Assembly (NCBI GenBank): GCA_964517495.1
Contig: CAZFER010000032.1
Coordinates: 1-64,000, forward strand
Reading direction: 5' to 3'
DNA from: CAZFER01 sp964517495
GTDB taxonomy: Bacteria > Hinthialibacterota > Hinthialibacteria > Hinthialibacterales > Hinthialibacteraceae
Length of the DNA stretch: 64,000 nt
Shown piece by piece: positions 24,987-34,939 of the stretch. Each line of letters opens with the position of its first letter. Within the stretch, counting starts at the first letter, position 1. Made by a program: the position numbers and the translations under genes. The notes under the pieces are model-generated. The model searched no databases and was not told where the DNA came from. It worked only from the letters and a program-made list of their open reading frames with translations.

Positions 24987-27900
24987 ATGAATTCAATGCT
25001 CCCAATATTGAATTTCTGCCGATCATTTACGATACTGATTGCCGCATTGGTTTTCCTGAGTAGTAGCCAGACAGGCAAAGCTTTCTCCCAAACCATCATA
25101 TTGGGGAAAAGAAATCCAGATTTTGGCAACCAGGCCGTTTCGCCCTTGGCGATTGAAAACAGCACCATCGAAACCATTGCCGGGATTCCTGAGGATTCCG
25201 GATTTGATGGGGATGGCATCCAAGCCACCAACTCACGCCTGAACACGCCACAAGATGTAGCCTTTTTTCCTGATGGGGATCTGTTGATTGCCGATATGAA
25301 CAACCACCGTGTCCGGCGTCTTGATCTTTCAACAGGGATTATTACTACCTTTGCCGGGAATGGATTTAATGGCGTTACCGGCAACACAAGATTTGCCACC
25401 CAAGCTGCCCTGGCTCAACCGCGGGGGTTGGCGGTGGATGCGTTGGGTAATGTGTATATATCCACGCTTCATCAAATCCGCCGGGTCGCGCCCAATGGAA
25501 TAATTGACCTGTATGCTGGCTCCACCCTTGGGGATGCCGGTGATAATATCCCCGCGCGCGAAGCGCAGTTTCAAACCCTTGGGGGATTAACCATTGATCC
25601 CACCAATGGTAATTTGCTGGTTGCCGATATCCTCAACCACAAGGTTCGCCAAATTACACCCGATGGTATTGTCACCACCTTGGCGGGAACCGGCGTGCTT
25701 GGTGGAGAAGGGGATGGCGGGCCATCCCATTTGGCCCAATTGTTCAGCCCGGTTGATGTGAAAGTTGATCCATTTGGTACAATATATATAGCTGAACGTT
25801 TGGGAAACCGTATCCGCATGATACGCGATGGGGTGATTAACACCATCTATGACAGCACCATCAATCCCCGTTTTAACAAACCTCGTGGATTGGCGGTACT
25901 CGATGACATCTTTCTCTATTTTTCCGCTGATGATCATTACATTCGCCGTTATAACCGTTTCGACAATCTAATCGAACCGATCGCAGGGACGGGTATGGGG
26001 GGATTTTCAGGTGATGGTGGACCACCAGAAACCGCATCCCTCAATGCGCCTGTGCGTCTTGCCATTGATATGGATCAAAATCTATATATCGCTGATTCCA
26101 AGAATCATGTCATTCGGCGGATCAATATACCGCCCCATAATATTGCACCAACACCAACGCCGACATTAACACCAACGCCGACAGTCATACCCACATTTGC
26201 GCCGACCAGTACACCGACACGCACTCCGCGTCAGCAGCGTACGCCGTCACCGACGCCAACACCTTATCCGACAGCGACTCCTACGCCAACACCAACGGCG
26301 CTTCCAGGAGGGCAACTGGCCCCGCCGATTCTTCCCGGTCAATCAACCTCGCCTAACTTTACCTTCTTCACTAATCGCCAGGTTCTCGATGTCCCCAATG
26401 ATCCAAATGAAGGAACCATCAAGATCGTGCTCTCGTCAACGGCCGATGGCACGGGCCAACTTTCGACACAGGATACGATTGCATTATCCGTTCAACATCC
26501 ATCCGGATCAGTACTTCACGCGACCAAAACGTTTGTGAATCTGGCCGAACCCCAGGATCCGTGGGACATAACCCAGTTATTCGAGAAAGGCCGAAATGCA
26601 GTTACGGTGCGTCTTATTGATTCAAAAGGGACAGAATTTTCCAGCACGGCTCTTTATTTGGTTGTTTTTACCGCCCCTGTCATTCGTGACCTTCCCGACA
26701 TACGCGTTTTGGTCGAGGAAGAAGCAGAAAATGTTTATAACCTCAATGATTATGTTTATGACCGGGATACACCTGTTGAAGATATCGCCTGGTCAATTGA
26801 AACAGAATTGGATATCCCCGAAGTGACTTTGGAAATGGATGATTCTATCTCTGTAAATGCGGGGGATGAGGTGCTGGAGACTCAATTCAGAGTCTGGGCC
26901 TCGGATAACATATTCGATGTGTCGGAAGATGTGAAAATAAAAGTCTCCACGTTTCGTGTTAATGAATTTGTCTTGCAGGATGCACCATTGGTGGCCGATT
27001 TTGCCTATATTTCACCTTATTCATTGCGCGGTATGTTACAACCCTTGGGTGTAAATGTGGCCGATGTGCCTTTTGAAACCACCTTCGCAATCGATATCGG
27101 CTTAAAAGAAGCCTTGGTGGCGCGGGGTGAAGTTTTCCTATTCCCCGAGTTCCCCGGTGGAACGGTCGATCAACCGGAGAAGATATCTATTCTAGGCAAG
27201 CGTGAGAGTAATCCGGATGATTTGGATGCCGCGGTGTTAAGCACTTCATCCGTGGTGCCGCCTGGTGATGGGGATGCGGAACGCAATTATAACTTTACGG
27301 CTGAGAATTTTAATCAAACCAATTGGTCTGTGCGTGAAGTCAATCCCGCCGTTTACCAGCCCGGTGAAGTGAAATTGGATTTTATTCCACCAGAGCCTGT
27401 AACATTCATCACCGATGGTTATGGGGCTTCGTTCTCTGTTGAGCCGGGAGAAGCCATCCGGTTGGTCAGCGACCGTCTCGATTTACCCCCTGGTCCTACC
27501 AAGATATCCGTCTGGTATGCTGTCGAAAAACTGGATGGCAACAGTGATGATGTCCCCACCGTGTGGCTGGGGCTGGCGGAAGACAGCAACAATATTTCCT
27601 ATATAAAGGTCGGTGGCTCTGAAATCCTGGGTGAGAGCCGTTATCAATATTTATGCACCTATTATGATGTCAAAGAACCCAACGTGTATGCCTTGATACA
27701 GGTTGTAGGTTCTCATAGTTCAGGGCGGGCGGAAGTTTTTGTTGATAATGTACGTGTATTCCCCGCCAAGCGGGATATCGACCAGGCGCTTGGTGTGACA
27801 GATTTACCCGTGGATTTCGACGGAACCTTTGAATCGAATATCAAGAATTTAGGCGTATTATTCGAAGAGATTCCCTTTGGCGGCAGAGCCGGTATAACTT

Positions 27901-28373
27901 CGAGAGCCAATCGCACCATTATCCCCGGTGGCTTCAAGCAATCCATGATTTTGGAACTGGCCAAAGAATCCCATTCCGCCGTTCACGTCCTCGTTGGTCC
28001 CAATCCCGTGGAAGAAGAACTCTTCCCACGTGTTTTAACCGCCCGTGCCTACGTTCAGTCTTTGGATGAAACCGGTGGTGTGTTTGGTATTGGAATCACC
28101 AATGGCAATGTCGAAACCGCCACTTATGTCTCAAACGATCGCTTCCCCAACGATCCTGATTGGATGCAGGTCTCTGCAGGAGGTTTATTCTCCCAACCAG
28201 GAGTAATGGAACCCCTCATCATCATCGAAAATCGTAACACCGCTGGCCTTTTCCCCGGTATAATCGTGGACGGCGCCACTCTTGCCGTAGATGATATCAC
28301 CTTCGAAGCATTCCAAGACACGCCTCTTATGTGGGACCATAAACAAATCCCGGATAAGCTGCGATTAAAATAA
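24987..28373 (+). CDS. Large exported NHL-repeat (beta-propeller) protein
   Basis: With the ATG at 24987 the protein has 1128 residues. A signal peptide (ILNFCRSFTILIAALVFLSS) is followed by NHL repeats up to about residue 385; units such as GDLLIADMNNHRVRRL, GNLLVADILNHKVRQI and NLYIADSKNHVIRRI recur with IAGTG-type loops, giving a probable six-bladed propeller. A Thr-Pro-rich linker (about 395-445) connects to a long C-terminal part with beta-sandwich-like and Asp/Glu-rich segments of unknown family. Such proteins act at the cell surface, often binding polysaccharide or protein. A TTG start at 24960 is possible but would precede the signal with charged residues. Confidence 0.75.
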   Translation: MNSMLPILNFCRSFTILIAALVFLSSSQTGKAFSQTIILGKRNPDFGNQAVSPLAIENSTIETIAGIPEDSGFDGDGIQATNSRLNTPQDVAFFPDGDLLIADMNNHRVRRLDLSTGIITTFAGNGFNGVTGNTRFATQAALAQPRGLAVDALGNVYISTLHQIRRVAPNGIIDLYAGSTLGDAGDNIPAREAQFQTLGGLTIDPTNGNLLVADILNHKVRQITPDGIVTTLAGTGVLGGEGDGGPSHLAQLFSPVDVKVDPFGTIYIAERLGNRIRMIRDGVINTIYDSTINPRFNKPRGLAVLDDIFLYFSADDHYIRRYNRFDNLIEPIAGTGMGGFSGDGGPPETASLNAPVRLAIDMDQNLYIADSKNHVIRRINIPPHNIAPTPTPTLTPTPTVIPTFAPTSTPTRTPRQQRTPSPTPTPYPTATPTPTPTALPGGQLAPPILPGQSTSPNFTFFTNRQVLDVPNDPNEGTIKIVLSSTADGTGQLSTQDTIALSVQHPSGSVLHATKTFVNLAEPQDPWDITQLFEKGRNAVTVRLIDSKGTEFSSTALYLVVFTAPVIRDLPDIRVLVEEEAENVYNLNDYVYDRDTPVEDIAWSIETELDIPEVTLEMDDSISVNAGDEVLETQFRVWASDNIFDVSEDVKIKVSTFRVNEFVLQDAPLVADFAYISPYSLRGMLQPLGVNVADVPFETTFAIDIGLKEALVARGEVFLFPEFPGGTVDQPEKISILGKRESNPDDLDAAVLSTSSVVPPGDGDAERNYNFTAENFNQTNWSVREVNPAVYQPGEVKLDFIPPEPVTFITDGYGASFSVEPGEAIRLVSDRLDLPPGPTKISVWYAVEKLDGNSDDVPTVWLGLAEDSNNISYIKVGGSEILGESRYQYLCTYYDVKEPNVYALIQVVGSHSSGRAEVFVDNVRVFPAKRDIDQALGVTDLPVDFDGTFESNIKNLGVLFEEIPFGGRAGITSRANRTIIPGGFKQSMILELAKESHSAVHVLVGPNPVEEELFPRVLTARAYVQSLDETGGVFGIGITNGNVETATYVSNDRFPNDPDWMQVSAGGLFSQPGVMEPLIIIENRNTAGLFPGIIVDGATLAVDDITFEAFQDTPLMWDHKQIPDKLRLK
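26146..26310 (+). repeat. Low-complexity Thr-Pro linker coding DNA
   Basis: ACACCAACGCCGACA-like units recur imperfectly, encoding TPTPT runs between the propeller and the C-terminal part of the NHL protein. The unit encodes a flexible extracellular linker. It is not a CRISPR array because units are only 6-12 bases with no spacers. Confidence 0.75.
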
Positions 28374-28536
28374 TTTATTCATTCTTCTCTCAGTCCGAAA
28401 GGAAAGATAAAATCATTTGGCCATTTAAGGGAATGAATATATTTGCTCTGTTTACCTTAAAAAATCCCCAAAAAAAAGAGAACATATTTTCAAAAGCAAA
28501 AGTATCTTGATTATTTTATTAATGGGGAGCAGGATT

Positions 28537-29634
28537 ATGCCATCTAAAGTTCAAGTTGGAGTCATCGGTTCCGGATTTGTGGCGGATGTTCACGTCACTT
28601 CGATCCAGCAAATGCCGGAGGAAGCGGAAGTTGTTGCTGTTGCCTCACCCACACCAGGGCATGCACAGTCGTTGGCGGAGCGTTATTCAATCCCGCGTGT
28701 TTTCCTCGATTACCACGATATGCTGAATGAACCTGATATTGAAATGGTGATCATCACTACCCCCAATATCTTACATGCACGGATGACCATCGAATGCGCC
28801 AACAAGGGCAAACACGTGGTGTGTGAAAAACCGCTATGCATGACACTCGAAGAAGCGGACGAAATGATAGAGGTCTGCAAAAAACAAGGGGTGCTTTTGA
28901 TGTATGCAGAAGAACTCTTTTTCACCCCCAAATATGTCAAAGCCAAAGAAATGGCGGATCAAGGTGCATTCGGCAAGCTATATATGGTCAAACAATGCGA
29001 AAAACACTTCGGCCCCCATTCTCCCTGGTTTTGGGATATCGACCAATCGGGGGGTGGGATTTTTATGGATATGGGCTGTCATGGTATTGCGTTTTGCTAT
29101 TGGTTTTTGGATCGGCCAAAAATCAAAAATGTGTTTTGCCAAATGGGGCAATATGTCCACAGCGATAAAACCAAAGGTGAAGACAACTCGATTTGCATCA
29201 TCGAATTTGAAAACAATGCCGTTGGTCTTATCGAAGACAGTTGGGCGCGCCGGGGCGGAATGGAGGATCGCGTCGAGGTGTATGGCGAAGGTGGTTTCAC
29301 CTATGCGGATCTGCATATGGGCAATGCGTTGCCCACCTATAGTGAATATGGATATGGCTACGCCGTGGAAAAAGCCCCTTCCACCCAAGGGTGGAGCTGG
29401 CCGGTGTTTGAGGAACTCTGGAACTATGGCTTTCCCCAGGAATTAAACCATTTCGCCCGCTGTGTACGTGGTAAAGATGAACCTCAATGTACCGGCGAAG
29501 ATGGCCGTTTGGTTCAAGAGGTTTTGCTCGCTGGTTATCAATCAGCAGGCTGCGGGCAAAAAGTAGCATTGCCGTTTCGCCCCTCTGGAGTTAAGAAACC
29601 TATTGATTTATGGTTTAAACCATTGAATGTTTAA
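28537..29634 (+). CDS. Gfo/Idh/MocA-family NAD(P)-dependent oxidoreductase
   Basis: Starting at the ATG at 28537 (GGGGAGCAGG upstream) gives 365 residues. The N-terminal Rossmann fold opens with VQVGVIGSGFVADVH (GxGxxA-like). The family motif EKP appears as CEKPLCMTLEEADEMI near residue 97, with the catalytic Lys. The C-terminal half has the substrate-domain pattern (GGGIFMDMGCHGIAF, where the His is the usual catalytic residue of this family). Members oxidise or epimerise sugars and cyclitols; the substrate cannot be told here. It lies upstream of a glycan-degradation-type protein, which fits sugar catabolism. Confidence 0.9.
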   Translation: MPSKVQVGVIGSGFVADVHVTSIQQMPEEAEVVAVASPTPGHAQSLAERYSIPRVFLDYHDMLNEPDIEMVIITTPNILHARMTIECANKGKHVVCEKPLCMTLEEADEMIEVCKKQGVLLMYAEELFFTPKYVKAKEMADQGAFGKLYMVKQCEKHFGPHSPWFWDIDQSGGGIFMDMGCHGIAFCYWFLDRPKIKNVFCQMGQYVHSDKTKGEDNSICIIEFENNAVGLIEDSWARRGGMEDRVEVYGEGGFTYADLHMGNALPTYSEYGYGYAVEKAPSTQGWSWPVFEELWNYGFPQELNHFARCVRGKDEPQCTGEDGRLVQEVLLAGYQSAGCGQKVALPFRPSGVKKPIDLWFKPLNV

Positions 29635-29657
29635 ATTAATTACAAAGGATAAATCCC

Positions 29658-31154
29658 ATGAAGAATTACTTTGTTATTATATTCTCCCTCTTATTTCCCC
29701 TGTCCATTTGTGCGCAAACATCACATGTGGGGATATGGGACCGCTTTGAGGGAGAGATCGAAAATGTTCGTCAATACGATAATCCCTATACCGATGTTAC
29801 TTTAAATTTGGAATACACCTCTCCTGACAATCAAACCATTCACTTTTGGGGATTTTATGACGGTGATAACCTTTGGAAATTCCGCTTTATGCCTGATCAA
29901 CCAGGACGTTGGACGTATAAAGCTCAATTTTCGGATAAGAGCAAATCCGTTTCAGGTTCATTTGAATGCGTGCCATCTGATATACCAGGAATGCTTTCCG
30001 TCGATGAATCTAATCCAATGTGGTTCGGTTTCAAAGGCGGCAAGCATGGTTTGATTCGCAGTTTCCATGTTGGTGATCGTTTCTTTGCTGAAAATTGGGA
30101 TGACGAAAATCGCATGGCCTTTCTCGATTGGTTCGAAGGGCAAGGCTATAACATGTTATCTATCGCCAGCCATTATCTTAATCGAGATTCTGAAGGCCGG
30201 GGAAAAGGATGGGTAACCCCCGATCTATGGCCGCTAAATGCTGATGAATACCAAAAAATGGAACGCATCCTTGATGAGTTGGCAAAGCGGAAGATTATGG
30301 TTTATCCCTTCGCTGGTTTCTTTGGCAAAAACTCTGATTTCCCTACGGAACCTGATCAACAAGACCAATACATTCGTTATACGCTGGCTCGTATTGCACC
30401 CTATTGGAATCTCCTATTTAATGTGGCAGGACCCGAACCAAATCTGAAAAAACATATCTTCCTCACGTCAGACGAGGTGGCACGATTAGGTAAAAAGATA
30501 AAAGCATTGGATCCCTTTGGCCATCTTATCTCCGTCCATAACCGTACTGGCGATGATCCTTATAAGGATTCAGATTGGACCGATTATGGCATCCTGCAAG
30601 GACCCAAAACAACCAATCGAAAGAAATTGAACAATGGCCTGTTGGAAAGTCATCATTCAGCAAAACCTCTCTATGCCCAGGAAACCCTCTGGTCAGGAAA
30701 TAAATATCATCCTGAATATTCCGATGAGGATTTACGCAAGAACACCTATGTTATCCACATGTCGGCAACGGCTTTGAATTTCGCTGATATGGATGGCAAT
30801 TCCTCCAGCGGATTCAGCGGGAATATGGATTTATCCAAACGCAATCAACACCGTCATGATATTGTCAGGACAGTGTGGGATTTCTTCGAAACCATCCCCT
30901 TTTATTCCATGTCACCCGCACAGAATCTTGTCGACAACGGTTTTTGTCTAGCCAGAAAGGGGGAACGTTATTTGGTCTATTTGGAACAACCAGGCCAGGT
31001 TAGCATCAAGATTGTTGATGGACCGTATCAGGTTGAATGGATCAATGCCCAAAAGACCAGTGATCGCCGCAAGGCAGGGAAGACATTGGATGGTCAGGAT
31101 TTGACATCACCCGATGCAGGTGACGATTGGTTGCTCTACTTGACCAAACCCTGA
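29658..31154 (+). CDS. Exported glycoside hydrolase-like protein (DUF5060/DUF4038 type)
   Basis: The protein has 498 residues. A signal peptide ends near SICAQ. Residues ~25-105 match the DUF5060 beta-sandwich (WGFYDGDNLWKFRFMPDQPG, RWTYKAQFSD). Residues ~110-400 look like a (beta/alpha)8 hydrolase of the DUF4038 kind, with WNLLFNVAGPEPN and SHHSAKPLYAQE; the Glu in each of these is a plausible catalytic acid. The final ~80 residues (GFCLARKGERYLVYLEQPG) fit the putative collagen-binding domain often found there. It follows the oxidoreductase gene after 23 bases. Substrate unknown. Confidence 0.75.
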   Translation: MKNYFVIIFSLLFPLSICAQTSHVGIWDRFEGEIENVRQYDNPYTDVTLNLEYTSPDNQTIHFWGFYDGDNLWKFRFMPDQPGRWTYKAQFSDKSKSVSGSFECVPSDIPGMLSVDESNPMWFGFKGGKHGLIRSFHVGDRFFAENWDDENRMAFLDWFEGQGYNMLSIASHYLNRDSEGRGKGWVTPDLWPLNADEYQKMERILDELAKRKIMVYPFAGFFGKNSDFPTEPDQQDQYIRYTLARIAPYWNLLFNVAGPEPNLKKHIFLTSDEVARLGKKIKALDPFGHLISVHNRTGDDPYKDSDWTDYGILQGPKTTNRKKLNNGLLESHHSAKPLYAQETLWSGNKYHPEYSDEDLRKNTYVIHMSATALNFADMDGNSSSGFSGNMDLSKRNQHRHDIVRTVWDFFETIPFYSMSPAQNLVDNGFCLARKGERYLVYLEQPGQVSIKIVDGPYQVEWINAQKTSDRRKAGKTLDGQDLTSPDAGDDWLLYLTKP

Positions 31155-31658
31155 ATCCAAACATCGTCATTCTAATGGATTGCAATCTTAATTTATTTGG
31201 ATGATCCCGGCATTCGCTGATGGGTGGAATATATCAATTCATAAGTTGGTCTTGATCACTCTTCATTTATATCTTATCACTTTCTCGATTCTCAATTTTT
31301 ATGAATTTTTGTATCAGAGAGTGATAATGTTTTGAGATAAATATAGTTCGTTGAGATAATGTTTATATTCAATTAATAAAAAAGTCCCCCTTTGAATCTT
31401 AATCGTTTTTTAGAGATATGTCTAATAAAACGAGATAATTACCTCCTAATATCGTATAATGGACTGACGAGATTGCATCTAGTGGCACATTCTTTGCATG
31501 CATATTGGGTGATTTCTTAGGTAAAGATCGTTGCATTTGATATTGATAAAAGGAAGGTGATTAATTTCTGATTATTTCATATTTAGATTTCATCGATTGT
31601 AAACTATCTGTTTTAACGGCATGGTATTTTTTTACGAATGAATAAGGAAGCCCCAAAA
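31155..31658. other. 504-base intergenic region with sigma-54 promoter
   Basis: No gene is evident. The region contains the sigma-54 promoter at 31483-31499. About 130-160 bases upstream of it, GATAATGTTT occurs twice (near 31323 and 31357), with neighbouring TGAGATAA. These are possible upstream sites for an enhancer-binding activator; that role is inference. Confidence 0.45.
31483..31499 (+). promoter_or_regulatory. Sigma-54 promoter of the chemoreceptor gene
   Basis: TGGCAC-N5-TTGCAT matches the -24/-12 consensus at every conserved base, with exactly 10 bases between GG and GC. The predicted start of transcription (~31511) lies about 150 bases before the chemoreceptor ATG. Expression would need RpoN and an AAA+ activator, neither encoded in this window. 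Confidence 0.75.
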
Positions 31659-33602
31659 ATGCTAAAACATATGAAACTCGGATACAAAATTGGATTGGGA
31701 TTTGCCATTATCCTGATCATTATGGTTATTTCACTATTTATTGCTTATAACGCATTGAGTAACTCTTCTGATGGATTCACTCAATATCGGGAAATGGCGC
31801 GTGTTTCCAATCTTTCAGGCCAATTGCAAGCGAATATGTTGATGGTACGTATGAAGGTAAAAGATTATATCATCAACCGTAAGGATGAGGAAATAAAGCA
31901 ATACAATGGATTCAAAAAGGAAATGGATGAAGATTTAATCCAAGCAAACAAGGACATCAATGATTCTGAGCGTAAAGCTAAAATTGACAAGGTGGGACAA
32001 TTGATTTCGGATTATGATTCCTCGTTTGCCCAAGTTCAAAATCTTGTAAAACAACGTGTGAATATCGTTGAAAATGTGTTGGATGTTAAAGGTCCTCAGA
32101 TGGAAAAAACTCTGACAGAAATCATGGTATCCGCTCAAACGGATAATGATATGTCAGCGGCTTTTTATTCGGGACTGGCAATGAAACATCTCCTGCTGGG
32201 GCGTTTATACGCTATAAAATTTTTGGAAAGTAACGAACAAGCAGCCTTGGAGCGGGTAGACAGCGAATTTAATAAGATGCAAGAGCAGATGGACATATTG
32301 GACCGGGAACTGCAAAATCCAGAGCGGCGTCAAAAACTGGCAAGCATTATTACACTCAAAAAGGATTATTTAACCAATTTTGAGTCGGTTTCAAAAATCA
32401 TCACTGACCGTAATAAAATTATCACCGGCCAAGTGGATGTTATTGGTCCTCAAGTGGCTGATAATATTGAAGACGTCAAACTCTCCATTATTGCAAATCA
32501 GGATGAACTGGGCCCCAAATTAGTAGCTGCCAACAAGAGAGCTGAATTAATGGTTATACTCGCGGTATTTGTTTCCATTGGATTGGGTATCATTATTTCT
32601 ATTGTGATTACGCGCATGATTGTTCGTCCTATCGCACGTAGTGTTGAATTCGCTCAATCGATTGCCGATGGAGATTTGAGTGAGACACTTCATCTTGATC
32701 AAAAGGATGAAATTGGAGTATTGGTAAATGCTCTTAATAATATGTCCTCCAACCTCAACGAAGTAATGAGTGGAATTCAAAATGCCGCTGAACAGGTCGC
32801 TGCCAGTTCAGAAGAATTATCCGCTTCCGCCCAAAATCTTTCCAATGGCGCCACCGAACAGGCCGCCAGTTTGGAGCAAACCTCTGCATCGATCGAACAA
32901 CTGGTCAGTTCCGTTGAACAAAATTCCAACAATGCCAATAAAACCAACGAGGTTGCCATACAAGCCGCTAATGAGGCGAATGAAGGTGGAAGCGCCGTGG
33001 TAAAAACAGTCGAAGCAATGAAGAAAATTGCCGATCAGATATCCCTTATTGATGATATCGCCGACCAGACCAATCTTCTCGCCCTGAATGCGGCTATTGA
33101 AGCAGCGCGCGCGGGTGAAATGGGCAAAGGATTTGCGGTCGTGGCTGTTGAAGTTCGTAAACTGGCAGAACGCAGCCAGCAGGCAGCCAAAGAGATCAGT
33201 GAACTTGCCCGCAGCAGTGTTGGACAAGCTGAGACCGCGGGGAATTTGATACAAAAAGTGGTCCCTGCCATCCAGAATGCTTCCCAGCTGGTTCAGGAAA
33301 TCGCTTCCACCTGTGAAGAACAATCCAATGGAGCTGGACAAATTCGCAATGCTGTTAATCAGTTGGATGAAGTGACCCAACAAAACTCTTCCACCAGTGA
33401 AGAATCAGCCGCCTCCAGCGAGGAACTGGCTTCCCAGGCTCAAGCGTTGCAGGAAATGGTGAGCCGTTTCAAATTGAATAAACAAGCCTTGATCGGGAAT
33501 GGAAATGGAGCAAAAAACTCAGGATCAGCCCGATTCGATCGACATGAACAGGTTCATGCCTTACCGGAATGGCATGATCAGAATGATTCAGAATATTCCT
33601 AA
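31659..33602 (+). CDS. Methyl-accepting chemotaxis protein
   Basis: AAGGAAG lies 8 bases before the ATG at 31659, so I prefer this start (647 residues). A membrane helix at ~10-32 and another at ~293-315 bracket a ~260-residue all-helical periplasmic domain, consistent with a helical bimodular (HBM) sensor. A HAMP domain follows, then the signalling domain with the hairpin tip DQTNLLALNAAIEAARAGEM and the VEVRKLAERS segment. It should report a ligand to CheA/CheW. It stands alone under a sigma-54 promoter and ends with a terminator. The extended C-terminal tail after ~610 has no clear CheR pentapeptide. Confidence 0.92.
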   Translation: MLKHMKLGYKIGLGFAIILIIMVISLFIAYNALSNSSDGFTQYREMARVSNLSGQLQANMLMVRMKVKDYIINRKDEEIKQYNGFKKEMDEDLIQANKDINDSERKAKIDKVGQLISDYDSSFAQVQNLVKQRVNIVENVLDVKGPQMEKTLTEIMVSAQTDNDMSAAFYSGLAMKHLLLGRLYAIKFLESNEQAALERVDSEFNKMQEQMDILDRELQNPERRQKLASIITLKKDYLTNFESVSKIITDRNKIITGQVDVIGPQVADNIEDVKLSIIANQDELGPKLVAANKRAELMVILAVFVSIGLGIIISIVITRMIVRPIARSVEFAQSIADGDLSETLHLDQKDEIGVLVNALNNMSSNLNEVMSGIQNAAEQVAASSEELSASAQNLSNGATEQAASLEQTSASIEQLVSSVEQNSNNANKTNEVAIQAANEANEGGSAVVKTVEAMKKIADQISLIDDIADQTNLLALNAAIEAARAGEMGKGFAVVAVEVRKLAERSQQAAKEISELARSSVGQAETAGNLIQKVVPAIQNASQLVQEIASTCEEQSNGAGQIRNAVNQLDEVTQQNSSTSEESAASSEELASQAQALQEMVSRFKLNKQALIGNGNGAKNSGSARFDRHEQVHALPEWHDQNDSEYS

Positions 33603-33618
33603 GTCCTGTACACTTATT

Positions 33619-33667
33619 CCCTCAGCGTTCTCCCTTGGGATTCCTGCCTGAGGAGGGTTTTTTTATC
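33619..33667 (+). terminator. Intrinsic terminator after the chemoreceptor gene
   Basis: CCTCAG (33620-33625) pairs with CTGAGG (33648-33653), with an inner TCCC/GGGA hairpin, and is followed by AGGG and a run of seven T. Confidence 0.65.
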
Positions 33668-33681
33668 TTTTTATATTCTCC

Positions 33682-33711
33682 TTGACAGGTTAGAATCAAT
33701 ACGATCATACT
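33682..33711 (+). promoter_or_regulatory. Possible sigma-70 promoter of the glycan cluster
   Basis: TTGACA (33682-33687) is followed after 18 bases by CATACT (33706-33711), a 4/6 match to TATAAT. It would start transcription about 45 bases before the epimerase ATG. Confidence 0.4.
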
Positions 33712-33763
33712 TGTTAGCTGTTTTTATTGAATTCCATATAGGCGAGAGTGATTGGTAACTTAA

Positions 33764-34927
33764 ATGGATAAGCGTGACTTTTACAAAAAAATCATAGGAA
33801 AATCCTTCTTTTCGGATACCTTAAGTGATTCCTTAAAAAGCATCGAAGATAAAATCAGTTTTGTCTCTTCCGAGTTTGACCGTATTAATCAGGATGCCCA
33901 AAAAGGACTGATCCGTGAACGGCATGTGCTCGTGATAGGTGGAGCGGGTTATATCGGATCGGTGTTATCCGCCAATTTACTTGGACGCGGCTATAAGGTC
34001 AGAGTTCTGGATTGCCTTCTGTGGAACAATGGCTCCTCAATTTATGATCTCCTTGATCATCCCGACTTTTCATTTCAATACGGTGATTTTCGAAATCTCG
34101 GCGATGTCCAACAAGCCCTGGATGGAATTACTGACGTGGTTCTATTGGCCGCCCTGGTGGGTGATCCGATTTGCAAGAAATATTCGGATCTTGCCCGCAG
34201 CGTCAATTGTGATGGCTCGGTTGAATTGATCAAATTTCTGAATGAAAAGAACATTCACCAATTTATATTTGCTTCCACCTGTAGCAATTATGGTTTACGC
34301 GATAACAATGATCCTGCTCCTGAAAATTCTGATCTGAATCCCCAATCGCTTTATGCCGAAACCAAAATTGAAGTCGAACAGTTCATCATGAACCATTTTG
34401 AAGGGATGGATTTTCATCCCACTATTTTGCGTTTTTCGACCGCCTATGGGTTGTCCAGGCGCATGCGGTACGATTTGACCATTAACGAATTCTGTCGAGA
34501 ATTGGTGGTTAACAAGGAACTGCTGGTCTACGATGAAAACACCTGGCGCCCCTATTGCCATACCCAGGATTTTTCCACGGCGATTATCAAGGTGCTGGAA
34601 AGTCCGGCTTCGGCTATCCGCGGACAGGTTTTTAATGTGGGAAGCAATGAAGAAAATTATACCAAGAAAACCATTGTCGATTCGGTGGCCTCCTATTTAA
34701 AAACCGACCTCGACATCAACTACAAATCAGGCGGGCATGATCCCCGCAATTACAAAGTTTCATTTGATAAAATCCGTAATACTTTGAATTTTACCAATAA
34801 ATATAATTTAAAGGCGACCATTCCCACACTGGTTAGCGCGATTCAAAATGGTTTGTTTAACGACTACGATGCACGTAAAACCTTTTATGGCAATTACGAA
34901 TTGCTAGCCAAACTGGATACCGTTTAG
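33764..34927 (+). CDS. NAD-dependent nucleotide-sugar epimerase/dehydratase
   Basis: This 387-residue extended short-chain dehydrogenase has a Rossmann motif GGAGYIGS near residue 60 and the catalytic YAETK (Tyr-x3-Lys) near 199, preceded by the Ser/Thr-containing FASTCSNYG. The first ~50 residues form an unusual helical extension before the Rossmann fold. It should modify a nucleotide-sugar for surface glycan. It begins a plus-strand operon with two aminotransferases and a glycosyltransferase; 12 bases separate it from the next gene. Confidence 0.85.
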   Translation: MDKRDFYKKIIGKSFFSDTLSDSLKSIEDKISFVSSEFDRINQDAQKGLIRERHVLVIGGAGYIGSVLSANLLGRGYKVRVLDCLLWNNGSSIYDLLDHPDFSFQYGDFRNLGDVQQALDGITDVVLLAALVGDPICKKYSDLARSVNCDGSVELIKFLNEKNIHQFIFASTCSNYGLRDNNDPAPENSDLNPQSLYAETKIEVEQFIMNHFEGMDFHPTILRFSTAYGLSRRMRYDLTINEFCRELVVNKELLVYDENTWRPYCHTQDFSTAIIKVLESPASAIRGQVFNVGSNEENYTKKTIVDSVASYLKTDLDINYKSGGHDPRNYKVSFDKIRNTLNFTNKYNLKATIPTLVSAIQNGLFNDYDARKTFYGNYELLAKLDTV

Positions 34928-34939
34928 GTAGAAACCCTC

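Noticed and set aside
26146..26310. CRISPR-like array in the NHL protein gene
   Set aside because: Repeat units are very short, imperfect, in frame, and encode a Thr-Pro linker; there are no unique spacers.
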